Shown here piece by piece: positions 29,520 to 37,924 of a stretch of DNA of 64,000 bases. Position 1 is the stretch's first letter, and each line of letters opens with the position of its first letter. The notes below the pieces were generated by a model. It had not been told where the DNA came from and made no database searches. It saw only the letters and a program-made list of their open reading frames with translations. Where the stretch lies: assembly GCA_902563335.1 (NCBI GenBank), contig CACEWU010000001.1:41025-105024 (forward strand), written 5' to 3'. The position numbers and the translations under genes are program-made. The stretch comes from an uncultured Prochlorococcus sp. (GTDB taxonomy: Bacteria; Cyanobacteriota; Cyanobacteriia; PCC-6307; Cyanobiaceae).

Positions 29520-29759
29520 ATGCAGATCATTTCTGACGTCGCCGCGAACGCACTTCTGTTTGCTTCCTTACTTTTGGTAATTGGAGTTCCAGTTCTTTAT
29601 ATGAGCCAAACAGATCCTTCCGACAGACGCAATAGTGAAATAAAGAAAATTGAGATCATTGGTGGTGTTTGGTTCCACCTCGTACTTCTCAATGGCTTCA
29701 TAGCCGAATACGTTGCTCACCAATTGGTTGGCGTCACTGGTTATATGGGCCCAGTTTGA
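29520..29759 (+). CDS. psbZ: PsbZ-like photosystem II small subunit
   Basis: A 79-residue protein with two predicted membrane helices, residues about 6-26 (VAANALLFASLLLVIGVPVLY) and 43-63 (IGGVWFHLVLLNGFIAEYVA). The first helix ends in VIGVPVLYMSQ, placed exactly where PsbZ (Ycf9) has VGVPVAYASP at residues 20-24. PsbZ sits at the edge of the photosystem II core and stabilises supercomplexes. The charged loop (DPSDRRNSEIKK) is longer than usual and the second helix is divergent, so the call is probable. The start is ATG 29520; a GTG at 29490 would add 10 residues. ribH lies downstream on the same strand. Confidence 0.65.
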   Translation: MQIISDVAANALLFASLLLVIGVPVLYMSQTDPSDRRNSEIKKIEIIGGVWFHLVLLNGFIAEYVAHQLVGVTGYMGPV

Positions 29760-29937
29760 TCCGTTTGGGTCTTTTTCTGGTCTTATTCTTTAGGGTTAGT
29801 CGACTCTGAGGGAGGCTGAATTGGGTGGGCTTTTTTAAGTTCCACCTAGTTTTTACATGATTGATATTTTTTTGCCCTAAAAAACACCTTATCTTCTACG
29901 CTAGAAGTAAATATGTGGCATATGGGCCACTTCAATA

Positions 29938-30432
29938 ATGGCAACTTTTGAAGGTAATTTTAATGACTCAGAAGGCTTGCGAATTGCAGTTGTAGTCGCA
30001 AGGTTTAATGATCTGGTTACAGGCAAGCTTTTAAGCGGCTGTTTGGATTGTTTGGCGCGACATGGAATTGATACCTCCTCTGTAAGTCCGCAATTAGATG
30101 TTATTTGGGTGCCAGGTTCATTTGAGTTGCCAATTGTCACTAAGACACTTGCTAGTAGTGAACGTTATCAAGTGATAATTGCACTTGGAGCGGTGATTCG
30201 TGGAGATACTCCTCATTTTGATGTTGTTGTTGCTGAAGCTAGTAAGGGTATAGCTGCAGTTGCAAGAGAATTTGGTGTACCTGTCATTTTCGGCGTGCTA
30301 ACGACTGACACATTGCAACAAGCTCTCGAAAGAGCTGGTATTAAGAGTAATTTGGGCTGGAACTATGCCTTACAGGCATTGGAGATGAGTTCCTTGATGA
30401 AAGCACTTGATTCGGTCAGAAGTGGCAATTAA
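29938..30432 (+). CDS. ribH: 6,7-dimethyl-8-ribityllumazine synthase
   Basis: RibH condenses 5-amino-6-ribitylaminouracil with 3,4-dihydroxy-2-butanone 4-phosphate, the step before riboflavin. The 164-residue protein has the family motifs [14 protein letters not shown] (residues about 18-31), WVPGSFELP near 54-62, [15 protein letters not shown] with the catalytic His, and [20 protein letters not shown]. Subunits assemble into pentamers or 60-mer shells. Length and start at ATG 29938 are normal. It is the last core gene before the tRNA-Gly that borders the accessory island. Confidence 0.97.
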   Translation: MATFEGNFNDSEGLRIAVVVARFNDLVTGKLLSGCLDCLARHGIDTSSVSPQLDVIWVPGSFELPIVTKTLASSERYQVIIALGAVIRGDTPHFDVVVAEASKGIAAVAREFGVPVIFGVLTTDTLQQALERAGIKSNLGWNYALQALEMSSLMKALDSVRSGN

Positions 30433-30513
30433 AAAATTTTGCAATTGACCAGATCACCATTTGTAAGGCATGCTGCAATGGTCGTATGGAGCTTATGAGT
30501 TCCATCACAACGT

Positions 30514-30585
30514 GCGGATGTAGCTCAGTGGTAGAGCATCTCCTTGCCAAGGAGAGGGTCGAGAGTTCGAATCTCTTCATCCGCT
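30514..30585 (+). tRNA. tRNA-Gly (GCC)
   Basis: A full cloverleaf is visible. The acceptor stem is GCGGATG (30514-30520) with CATCCGC (30578-30584) and discriminator T. The D-arm is TAGCTCAGTGGTAGAGCA, the anticodon stem TCTCC/GGAGA surrounds loop TTGCCAA with anticodon GCC, and the T-arm is GAGAG-TTCGAAT-CTCTT. The terminal CCA is not encoded. It reads glycine GGC and GGU codons. It separates core genes on the left from the variable island on the right, a common position for island borders. Confidence 0.97.
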
Positions 30586-30600
30586 TATATCGATTTTGAC

Positions 30601-31065
30601 TTAATGGTTAGATCTTTTTTTGATGAGAAGGCTTTGGTTATCAACTCTTTCGAAGCCAATTTGTTGATAAAAATCTGAGCTTTTTGTTGTCATGAGATAA
30701 ACGCGTTCAACGTTGCGTATGGAGTATGAATCCAGAATGGCTTGAACAACTTGTTTACCTAGACCAAGACCTTGTAAATCTTCTGCAACAACAACATCCC
30801 AAAGCACTGCTCGATAAACTCCATCGCTAGTTGCTCTGCCGAAACCAACTAATCGATTCCCTTGCCAAAGACTTACAACAACTGTGCTACCAGCTAATAA
30901 AGCACGTAACTTTTTATTGCTTCGGCCGTGTGCCCAGAAAGCATGTTTATCCAACAGGGTACGTAGTTTGATTATTCCCTGTTTGGGTATAAAGCCTGGA
31001 CCTAGTCCAAGGAACCTAAGACCTAGAGCTCCTCGTCCGTGTTTTATCAATGTAAAGGCTGCCAT
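30601..31065 (-). CDS. GNAT-family acetyltransferase (Ycf52-like)
   Basis: A 154-residue acetyltransferase with the acetyl-CoA-binding loop DVVVAEDLQGLGLGKQVV (Q/RxxGxG/A motif) and the end motif SSDFYQQIGFERV. The general pattern, including the WDVVVA strand and DFYxxxGF, resembles the plastid/cyanobacterial Ycf52 and NSI-type N-acetyltransferases. The substrate is unknown. The start is taken as ATG 31065 (MAAFTLIKHGRG); a longer frame to 31185 would overlap rfbA and add Cys-rich, unlike residues. It ends 15 bases from the tRNA and is divergent from rfbA. Confidence 0.82.
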   Translation of the reverse strand: MAAFTLIKHGRGALGLRFLGLGPGFIPKQGIIKLRTLLDKHAFWAHGRSNKKLRALLAGSTVVVSLWQGNRLVGFGRATSDGVYRAVLWDVVVAEDLQGLGLGKQVVQAILDSYSIRNVERVYLMTTKSSDFYQQIGFERVDNQSLLIKKRSNH

Positions 31066-31107
31066 AGAACCAACTCCATGGCAGCATCCTCCCAGGGGCA
31101 GGTCAAA

Positions 31108-32007
31108 ATGACTTACAAAGGCATCATTCTCGCAGGTGGTACAGGAACAAGGCTTCATCCGATAACACAGGCAGTCAGTAAGCAATTGCTTCCTGTATAT
31201 GACAAGCCAATGGTGTTTTATCCACTTACGACTTTGATGCTGGCCGGTATTCGGGAGGTCTTAATAATTACTACTCCTAAAGATCAGATGGCCTTTGAGC
31301 AGTTGTTAGGAGATGGAAAAGCCTTGGGGATGGTTATTAGTTATGCAGTGCAACCTAGTCCAGATGGGCTTGCTCAAGCCTTTTTGATTGGAGCTGATTT
31401 CTTAGCAGGATCTCCTGCTGCCTTGGTGTTAGGGGATAACCTTTTTCATGGACATGATTTAGTGCCTCAGCTTTTGTCAAGCCAAAGTGCTGAATTTGCT
31501 GCAACGATATTTGCTTACCCCGTTAGGGATCCGGAGCGTTATGGAGTTGTTGAATTCGCGAAGGATGGACGTGTACTTTCTATTGAAGAGAAACCTGCAA
31601 AACCGAGGAGTAGATATGCAATTACTGGACTGTACTTTTATGACGAAACGGTTGTGGAGCGAGCACGAATGGTTATGCCCTCAGACAGGGGGGAACTTGA
31701 GATTACTGATTTAAATCGTCAATATTTAGATGAAGGAAGTTTGAGAGTTCAATTAATGGGGAGAGGTATGGCTTGGCTTGATACTGGTACATGCGATTCT
31801 TTACATGAAGCGGGTGCCTATATCAGAACCTTGGAGCATCGACAGGGATTAAAGGTTGGTTGTCCTGAGGAGGTAGCGTGGCGAAAGGGCTGGATTAGTG
31901 ATGAGCAGCTTGCAAGCCTTGCTGCGCCGCTAATGAAAAGTGGTTATGGCGACTATCTAATTGAGGTTCTTGAGTCTTCAAAAGCAATTTCTCCTTATGA
32001 AAGCTGA
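31108..32007 (+). CDS. rfbA: Glucose-1-phosphate thymidylyltransferase
   Basis: RfbA (RmlA) makes dTDP-glucose from glucose 1-phosphate and dTTP, the entry to dTDP-L-rhamnose. The 299-residue protein starts with the nucleotide-binding motif ILAGGTGTRLHPIT at residues 6-19, followed by VSKQLLPVYDKPMVFYPL, LGDNLFHGHDL (catalytic Asp), SIEEKPAKPRSRYAITGLYF and AWLDTGTCDSLHEA. The start at ATG 31108 gives the usual length. It opens the complete rfbA-rfbC-rfbD-rfbB operon and overlaps rfbC by 11 bases. Confidence 0.97.
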   Translation: MTYKGIILAGGTGTRLHPITQAVSKQLLPVYDKPMVFYPLTTLMLAGIREVLIITTPKDQMAFEQLLGDGKALGMVISYAVQPSPDGLAQAFLIGADFLAGSPAALVLGDNLFHGHDLVPQLLSSQSAEFAATIFAYPVRDPERYGVVEFAKDGRVLSIEEKPAKPRSRYAITGLYFYDETVVERARMVMPSDRGELEITDLNRQYLDEGSLRVQLMGRGMAWLDTGTCDSLHEAGAYIRTLEHRQGLKVGCPEEVAWRKGWISDEQLASLAAPLMKSGYGDYLIEVLESSKAISPYES

Positions 32008-32587
32008 AGGACTTATTAGTTTTCAAGGGTTGCCTTTAGATGGGCCATTGCTTTTAAAGCCAAACGTTTTTGGGGATGAAAGAGGCTTTTTCTTTGAGAG
32101 TTGGAATGAAACGATTTTGAATGATCTACTTGTAAGCAATGCGCAAAATCCCGAGTCATTTGTTCAGGACAATCATTCGCGCTCAGTTCGTGGAGTGTTA
32201 CGTGGTTTACATTTTCAAATCCCTCCTCATGCACAAGCGAAATTAGTTAGATGTGTTGCAGGTGAAATTTTTGATGTGGTTGTTGATCTTCGTTTGACTT
32301 CCCCTACTTTTTGCCAATCGGTTGGTGTTAATTTAAATGCTGAGAATCATCATCAGTTGTGGGTGCCACGAGGGTTTGCACATGGTTTTCTCACTCTTTC
32401 TAATAATGCTGAAGTGCTTTATAAGACAACAGATTTTTGGAACCGCAATTCTGAACGTTCAATTCGCTGGGATGACCCTCATTTAGCAATTGCCTGGAAA
32501 GACTTGGGCTTTCTTCCAAGTCTTTCTGAGAAGGATGCAGTTGCACCATTGCTAAAAAACTTGTCAGAAAGAGAGTTATTCCAATGA
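31997..32587 (+). CDS. rfbC: dTDP-4-dehydrorhamnose 3,5-epimerase
   Basis: RfbC (RmlC) epimerises dTDP-4-keto-6-deoxyglucose at C3 and C5, the third step of rhamnose synthesis. The 196-residue cupin has PNVFGDERGFFFESWN, the catalytic His in VLRGLHFQ, RCVAGEIFDVVVDLR, LWVPRGFAHGFLTLS and YKTTDFWNRNSERSIRWDDP. The start is ATG 31997, inside the last codons of rfbA. An upstream ATG at 31961 would add 12 residues unlike the family. The stop overlaps the rfbD start by four bases. Confidence 0.96.
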   Translation: MKAEGLISFQGLPLDGPLLLKPNVFGDERGFFFESWNETILNDLLVSNAQNPESFVQDNHSRSVRGVLRGLHFQIPPHAQAKLVRCVAGEIFDVVVDLRLTSPTFCQSVGVNLNAENHHQLWVPRGFAHGFLTLSNNAEVLYKTTDFWNRNSERSIRWDDPHLAIAWKDLGFLPSLSEKDAVAPLLKNLSERELFQ

Positions 32588-33471
32588 GAGTTCTTCTGAC
32601 TGGTGCGACAGGACAACTTGGAAAAGCTCTTCAGGCTAGTGTTCCTACAGATGTTCAGCTGATTTCACTTGGCCGGGCCAAATTAGATTTGGCTGACCAT
32701 GAATCTTGTCGAAAGGCTGTATTTAATAATAAGCCTGACTGGATAATAAATACTGGTGCTTATACAGCTGTTGATAAGGCTGAGAGTCAGCCAGAGTTGG
32801 CCTATGCAATTAATGCTGGTGCTCCAAATGCCTTTGCTGAGGCCTTGTTAGATCTTGGCGGTAATTTGTTGCAGCTAAGTACTGATTTTGTTTTCTCTGG
32901 TCAACAAAACATTCCTTATGAGGTCACCGATGTTGCTGATCCAATAGGCATTTATGGTGCAAGTAAGGCTGCCGGTGAAGTTGCTGCAATGAAACTGCCT
33001 AGTGCATGTTTACTTCGAACTGGTTGGTTATATGGACCTGTTGGACATAATTTTTGTCTTACTATGCTTCGTATGCATGCTTCAAGAGCTGCTAAAGGTG
33101 AATCTTTGAAGGTAGTTTCGGATCAGATTGGTTGCCCTACTGCAACTGATACTCTTGCATTAGCGTGTTGGCGTGTAATTTTTTCGGAAAGCTTATCTGA
33201 AAGACAGGTACTTCATTGGAGTGATGCTGGCGTGGCAAGTTGGTATGACTTTGCAGTTGCAATTGGAGAATTAGCTCTAGAAGTTGGCTTGTTAGATCAA
33301 TCTGCCAACGTTGTGCCGATTAGAACTGCTGAATATCACACAGCAGCTACTAGACCAAAATATTCTGTACTTAATTGTGCTAGCACTAAGCAAATCCTTG
33401 GACTGGATCAGAGATATTGGAGAAAATCACTAAAAAATGTTTTAAAGCAATTAACGAAAAAACCTATTTAA
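32584..33471 (+). CDS. rfbD: dTDP-4-dehydrorhamnose reductase
   Basis: RfbD (RmlD) reduces the 4-keto sugar with NAD(P)H to finish dTDP-L-rhamnose. The 295-residue short-chain reductase has GATGQLGKAL at residues 7-16, NTGAYTAVDKAE, STDFVFSGQ and the catalytic YGASKAAGE. The RTGWLYGPVGHNF segment is also typical. It is coupled to rfbC through ATGA. The next gene, rfbB, starts 46 bases downstream, with a clear AGGAG sequence before it. Confidence 0.96.
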   Translation: MRVLLTGATGQLGKALQASVPTDVQLISLGRAKLDLADHESCRKAVFNNKPDWIINTGAYTAVDKAESQPELAYAINAGAPNAFAEALLDLGGNLLQLSTDFVFSGQQNIPYEVTDVADPIGIYGASKAAGEVAAMKLPSACLLRTGWLYGPVGHNFCLTMLRMHASRAAKGESLKVVSDQIGCPTATDTLALACWRVIFSESLSERQVLHWSDAGVASWYDFAVAIGELALEVGLLDQSANVVPIRTAEYHTAATRPKYSVLNCASTKQILGLDQRYWRKSLKNVLKQLTKKPI

Positions 33472-33517
33472 TGCAATTAACTGTTCAAAATTATTCTTTC
33501 TTTAGGAGTTAATTTCT

Positions 33518-34618
33518 TTGTTTGATCTCTCATCTCTACTGAATAAATCACATCGAATTTTGGTCACTGGTGGTGCTGGTTTTATTGGGGGTGCAGTCAT
33601 TCGTCGTCTGCTTAAAGATAGTGAAGCTTTGGTATTCAATCTTGATAAGATTGGCTATGCAAGTGACTTGACCGGAGTTGATTCAGTTCTTTTGGACTTG
33701 GGTCCTAATGCTGTTGATCGCCACCAATTGTTGAAAGCAGACCTTGCAAGTTCTAAACAAACATTTGATGCTGTTAAAAACGCAGATCCTGATCTGGTTC
33801 TTCATTTAGCAGCCGAGAGTCATGTTGATAGATCTATCGATGCTCCAGAAATGTTTTTAAAGAGTAATGTTACGGGTACATTTAATCTTTTACAAGCAGT
33901 TCAATCTCATTGGGAACTTTTACCACAGTCACGGAAAGAGAGTTTTCGCTTCCATCACATCAGTACTGATGAAGTCTTCGGTTCATTGGGAGATACGGGA
34001 AGCTTTTCAGAGCAGTCTCCTTATGATCCACGTAGTCCTTATTCGGCTAGCAAGGCAGCAAGTGATCACCTGGTAAATTCATGGCACCATACTTATGGAT
34101 TGCCAGTCGTTATTACTAATTGCTCTAATAACTTTGGCCCTTGGCAGTTTCCAGAAAAGCTCATTCCGGTTGTAATCCTGAAGGCAATTGCTAGGGAACC
34201 TATACCACTTTACGGTAATGGTTTAAATGTTCGAGATTGGCTTTATGTCGAGGATCATGTGGATGGTTTGTTGCTAGCAGCACTGAAAGGAAAATTAGGT
34301 AGCAAATATTGCATAGGTGGTAATGGAGAACGAACGAACTTGTATATAGTTCAGCAAATATGTTCTTTACTTGATCAATTACGACCTATTGAAAAGTCTT
34401 ATTCGTGTTTCATTAAACCAGTGAAGGATAGACCAGGTCATGATTATCGTTATGCTATTAATTCACAGCTGATAACTAGTGAATTGGGTTGGATGCCAAG
34501 ACATAGCGTTGACGAGGGATTGTTGATAACAATTCGTTGGTATTTAGAAAATCTTGATTGGTGCAAAATAGTTAAGGATCAGGCTGGTTATTTTGGCGAA
34601 CGATTGGGAGAGCTTTAA
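33518..34618 (+). CDS. rfbB: dTDP-glucose 4,6-dehydratase
   Basis: RfbB (RmlB) converts dTDP-glucose to dTDP-4-keto-6-deoxyglucose using bound NAD. The 366-residue protein has the Rossmann motif VTGGAGFIGG near residue 17, LHLAAESHVDRSID, HISTDEVFGSLG with the catalytic Asp-Glu pair, YSASKAASDH with the Tyr-Lys pair, and NNFGPWQFPEKLIP. The start is TTG 33518, preceded by TTAGGAG at 33503-33509, so the start choice has ribosome-binding support. It completes the rhamnose set in the order A-C-D-B. Confidence 0.96.
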   Translation: MFDLSSLLNKSHRILVTGGAGFIGGAVIRRLLKDSEALVFNLDKIGYASDLTGVDSVLLDLGPNAVDRHQLLKADLASSKQTFDAVKNADPDLVLHLAAESHVDRSIDAPEMFLKSNVTGTFNLLQAVQSHWELLPQSRKESFRFHHISTDEVFGSLGDTGSFSEQSPYDPRSPYSASKAASDHLVNSWHHTYGLPVVITNCSNNFGPWQFPEKLIPVVILKAIAREPIPLYGNGLNVRDWLYVEDHVDGLLLAALKGKLGSKYCIGGNGERTNLYIVQQICSLLDQLRPIEKSYSCFIKPVKDRPGHDYRYAINSQLITSELGWMPRHSVDEGLLITIRWYLENLDWCKIVKDQAGYFGERLGEL

Positions 34619-34622
34619 TGCC

Positions 34623-35816
34623 GTGAATACAGAATTAAATACTAGTTTGATAGATAATGAAGTTATTTTATTTTATGTAGATCATACATCACGCTTTCAG
34701 CGAAACACTGGAATACAGCGTTGCGTTAGATGTCTTGCAAGGGCTTTTCATGAGATTGGAATTTCTTTGCAGCCAGTTGTTTGGAATAGGCAGTTTGGAT
34801 ATTTAGAGCCAGCAAATGAGGAACAGCGTCTTCATTTGGCTAAATGGAATGGTCCTAGTCCGAACCAATGGGCTGATGGTTCTGTTCCATCCGCAGATGG
34901 CTTGATTAATGCTGGTTGGTTGATTATTGCGGAGCTTGTGAGTGGTCCTTATAACCCAACTTCAGATGATTTTGTAAGAGTTGCGATGCTTAATGACCTT
35001 TCATTGGCATGGCTTTTTCATGATGCAATTCCTTGGCGATTACCTTTTTTGTATGGAAACAAAGCTTTCTCCGCATCTCAGGCCCATTGTGCGTATATGG
35101 AGGGCTTGGCCAATTTTGAATTGGTTCTTGCGAATTCTCAAAATACGGCAAATCATTTACGAGAATTTTGGAGGGAGAAGAGGATTTTTCCAAAGGGTAA
35201 TCTTTTATCTATACCATTAGCCGAGGAGTTTCCTGGTAAAGATCGTTCATTACCTACTGATGAAGGTGATATCGTCCTTTGCGTTGGATCCTTGGAACCA
35301 CGTAAGAATCATTGTGCTTTGATAAAGGCTTTAGCAGATTTAGTTTTTAAGGAGAGGTGGCCTGATGATATTGTTTTGGTATTAGTGGGTTGGCCAAATG
35401 ATAGAGAGGTTGTTGCTTTAGTTGAACGAGCTTTGAAATTATGCTTGCCATTGAGGTGGGAAAGTCAAGCTGATGATGCTTTATTGGAGAAACTATATAG
35501 GGATTCATTATTTTGTATATTTCCTTCAATTGAAGAGGGGTTTGGCTTACCAGTTGCTGAGAGCCTTTGGCATCATCGCTCATGTATTTGTAGTCAAAAT
35601 GGAGCTATATCTGAGTTGGCTTCAGGAGGAGGATGCTTGACTGTTGATACGACTAATTGGCATGAATTAAGAGATGCATTGGAACGCCTTCTGATAGATA
35701 AAAATTTGCGCAATGAACTGCAAAATCAAATTACTAAACGCCCTGTCAGGCTTTGGCAAAATGTTGCTTTTGATTGGTTTAAAGCGATTAGTGAATCGAA
35801 GCTAGCTAATACTTAA
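34623..35816 (+). CDS. GT4-family glycosyltransferase
   Basis: A 397-residue glycosyltransferase with a GT-B fold. The C-terminal donor domain shows VLCVGSLEPRKNHCALIKAL (about 215-235), VGWPND, and the family GT4 motif FPSIEEGFGLPVAESLWH with the catalytic Glu pair spaced seven residues apart. The N-terminal domain has DHTSRFQRNTGIQRCVRCL, similar to mannosyl/rhamnosyl transferases that read NTGIxR. It directly follows rfbB, so dTDP-rhamnose is a possible donor; this is inference. The start is GTG 34623; a TTG at 34593 would overlap rfbB by 26 bases. Confidence 0.85.
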   Translation: MNTELNTSLIDNEVILFYVDHTSRFQRNTGIQRCVRCLARAFHEIGISLQPVVWNRQFGYLEPANEEQRLHLAKWNGPSPNQWADGSVPSADGLINAGWLIIAELVSGPYNPTSDDFVRVAMLNDLSLAWLFHDAIPWRLPFLYGNKAFSASQAHCAYMEGLANFELVLANSQNTANHLREFWREKRIFPKGNLLSIPLAEEFPGKDRSLPTDEGDIVLCVGSLEPRKNHCALIKALADLVFKERWPDDIVLVLVGWPNDREVVALVERALKLCLPLRWESQADDALLEKLYRDSLFCIFPSIEEGFGLPVAESLWHHRSCICSQNGAISELASGGGCLTVDTTNWHELRDALERLLIDKNLRNELQNQITKRPVRLWQNVAFDWFKAISESKLANT

Positions 35817-35829
35817 GCTAAGAAATAAT

Positions 35830-37026
35830 TTAATTCGAAATAAGATCATATTTTATAATTAATTCATGCTTAATTTCTTCAATAACGCTTCCCCAATCAT
35901 TTGCTCTTGGTTGACGAAATAACCTCATATTGGGATACCAGTTTGTATGTCTTTTATTTAATCCCCAGCGCCACTCTGCTGTCCATTTTAATAGAACCCA
36001 TGTAGTTTTACCCATGGCACCTGCTAAATGAACTATTCCATTGTCGGAGCTAATTACAAGATCACATTGAGCAACTATTGCTGCGGTGTCACGGAAATCA
36101 ATACTGTTATTGAAGATGCTTTGTCCTTGTACAAAGTGCATGGATTTATGCTTTTCTATTTGTTTCTTCTCATCTCCTTTTTGAAGAGATATGAATTCAA
36201 CATTCTTTAGCTTATTTAATTCTAGAAAATACTGGAAAGGTATTGACCTTCCTTTCATGTAGAGAGGAATTTCGGACTTTGGGTTACCTTGCCAGCTTAA
36301 TCCAATTAAAAGATGGTTAGGTTTTCTTTTTAGTGCTTTACGCCATTTAAAAAGTCGGTCTGACTTAACCTGTATATATGGTTTTTCCCAAGGTATATTT
36401 TCTTCATTTATGCCAAGTTTGCCAGGCATACTTAAAAGATGGCACCAAGTGGTTCCAGGCCCTAATTCGTCTTTGGAGTATCTGTTGGTTATATTATTAA
36501 TTTCACTGCCTTCTTGAAGTAAATCTACAAGTTCATTTTGACAGAAGAGACTTACCTCTACTCCTGACTTTTGCATTACAAGAGCAAAGCGACAAAATTG
36601 CAAAGTGTCTCCAAAACCCCCTTCACTTATTAGTAAAAGCTTCTTAGGAAGATCATGAAGTTTTGATAAGCCTTGCCAAGGATTACCTAGATTATATTTA
36701 AAGAATTCAGTTTCTTCTTTTTTCAAACGCTCTTCATAAATTTTCCAGCCTTCTTGAAACTTTCCAATAAGAAGGAGATCAAGAGAAAGATTGTTGAGAG
36801 CTTCTTTTCTAGGACTGTCTGGCATATTCAGGCTAGTTCGATATGCCCGAATAGCTGCTTCTGGCCTTCCTTGCATATGAAGTGCTATACCAAGATTAAA
36901 ATAAGCAGCAGCTTTATTTGATTCTATTTGAATACCTTTGGAGATTATTCTTTGAGCTAGCCAAGGGTCTTGCTCGCTTAATAGACTTCCATGCATTATC
37001 CAATCGACTCCGCTCCACTGATTCAT
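35830..37026 (-). CDS. TPR protein with GT9-like glycosyltransferase C-terminal domain
   Basis: A 398-residue protein. About residues 38-110 are TPR-like helices (AAAYFNLGIALHMQGRPEAA, ALNNLSLDLLLIGKFQEGW). The C-terminal 270 residues carry motifs shared with heptosyltransferase-like GT9 domains: LLISEGGFGDTLQFCRFAL, IGLSWQGNPKSE and CDLVISSDNGIVHLAGAMGK, ending RLFRQPRANDWGSVIEEI. Two further proteins in this window (52929 and 61150) have the same layout. It is the third gene of a minus-strand unit with the EDDL protein and the GT90-like gene, overlapping the former in ATGA. The acceptor is unknown; a protein acceptor bound by the TPRs is plausible. Confidence 0.8.
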   Translation of the reverse strand: MNQWSGVDWIMHGSLLSEQDPWLAQRIISKGIQIESNKAAAYFNLGIALHMQGRPEAAIRAYRTSLNMPDSPRKEALNNLSLDLLLIGKFQEGWKIYEERLKKEETEFFKYNLGNPWQGLSKLHDLPKKLLLISEGGFGDTLQFCRFALVMQKSGVEVSLFCQNELVDLLQEGSEINNITNRYSKDELGPGTTWCHLLSMPGKLGINEENIPWEKPYIQVKSDRLFKWRKALKRKPNHLLIGLSWQGNPKSEIPLYMKGRSIPFQYFLELNKLKNVEFISLQKGDEKKQIEKHKSMHFVQGQSIFNNSIDFRDTAAIVAQCDLVISSDNGIVHLAGAMGKTTWVLLKWTAEWRWGLNKRHTNWYPNMRLFRQPRANDWGSVIEEIKHELIIKYDLISN

Positions 37027-37922
37027 AAAACTTGTTTCCGCAAACCCTGAGCAATTTTTGAAAGATTTCTATCTTGTAGTAACCATCGATATTGTAAGCT
37101 CCAGCATTGACTTGCCATGGTTACAAAACTAGTGAGCTCGCCAAGTAGGCTATCATTTACTTTAACTTCTTGAATGGTACTTAGAGTTTCAACCCCAGGC
37201 CATAACTCAGCATTGTTCCATCCTTGTTCATATTCAAGTGGCGTACAATGGACGCCTATCGGGCCATTATGTCTAACTCTAGGGAGAAGGCTTTGTAAGC
37301 AGAATTTTTGCTTCTCTAATAAAGCTTCGGTCAGGGAATAGTCCCATCCAGCGCCACGATTTCCGCGTAAATCACGTACTTTTAGAGGGTGTGTCCACCA
37401 ATGAGGAGATATAAACTGTTCAAATTGCTCTATAGAAAAAAATAATCCATAGCTAGATAAAAACTTGCTTTTAATCGCAAGATGAGGCCAAATAGGATTG
37501 ACTTGTTTTGGAATAGCTAAATGGGCATGGTTTGAGCATCCTGAAAAATGTAAATTACCTGCAACAAAATTTTGTGAGAAGTTGGGCATTGCCATTGCAA
37601 GTTCAATAAATTCAAGAGCATCTCCACTTAATTCCAGGTCATCTTCTAAATAAAAAAATAGTTTTGCACCATGTTGAGCAGCACGTTGTAGACAATGAAA
37701 AGTATTACCTCTTACTCCTAAAATTTTTGCATTGCATTCAATATTGATTTTGCATGAAAGTTCAGATTTTTCAATTTGAATAAGGATTTCACTAAGTTTT
37801 GATGATGGATCAATTTGTATAAATAGAGTCCATTCCCTTAAGCCCCGTTGGATATTGAGGCATTGAAGGGTTTCGCTTAATTCATTAGGTCGGTTCCATA
37901 CTGGCATACAAATTGCTTTCAT
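37023..37922 (-). CDS. GT-A-fold glycosyltransferase-like protein with EDDL motif
   Basis: A 299-residue protein beginning MKAICMPVWNRPNELSETL, a GT2/GT-A-type nucleotide-sugar pocket start. It continues with FYLEDDLELSGDALEFIE, where EDDL takes the place of the metal-binding DxD. Later parts include SSYGLFFSIEQFEQF and NRGAGWDYSLTEALLE. The pattern recalls GT13-like (GnT-I) enzymes that use an E-D-D motif. It is unrelated in detail to the EDDL protein at 38889 but shares the motif and neighbourhood. Gaps to its neighbours are 2 bases and an ATGA overlap, so all three are co-expressed. Donor and acceptor are unknown. Confidence 0.72.
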   Translation of the reverse strand: MKAICMPVWNRPNELSETLQCLNIQRGLREWTLFIQIDPSSKLSEILIQIEKSELSCKINIECNAKILGVRGNTFHCLQRAAQHGAKLFFYLEDDLELSGDALEFIELAMAMPNFSQNFVAGNLHFSGCSNHAHLAIPKQVNPIWPHLAIKSKFLSSYGLFFSIEQFEQFISPHWWTHPLKVRDLRGNRGAGWDYSLTEALLEKQKFCLQSLLPRVRHNGPIGVHCTPLEYEQGWNNAELWPGVETLSTIQEVKVNDSLLGELTSFVTMASQCWSLQYRWLLQDRNLSKIAQGLRKQVL

Positions 37923-37924
37923 TG

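Noticed and set aside
30433-31107. Prophage integration at tRNA-Gly.
   Set aside because: No integrase, phage structural gene or repeat of the tRNA 3' end was recognised in the window.
31066-31185. A longer form of the GNAT protein starting at 31185.
   Set aside because: It would overlap the rfbA coding region by 78 bases and add a Cys-rich segment that is not GNAT-like.
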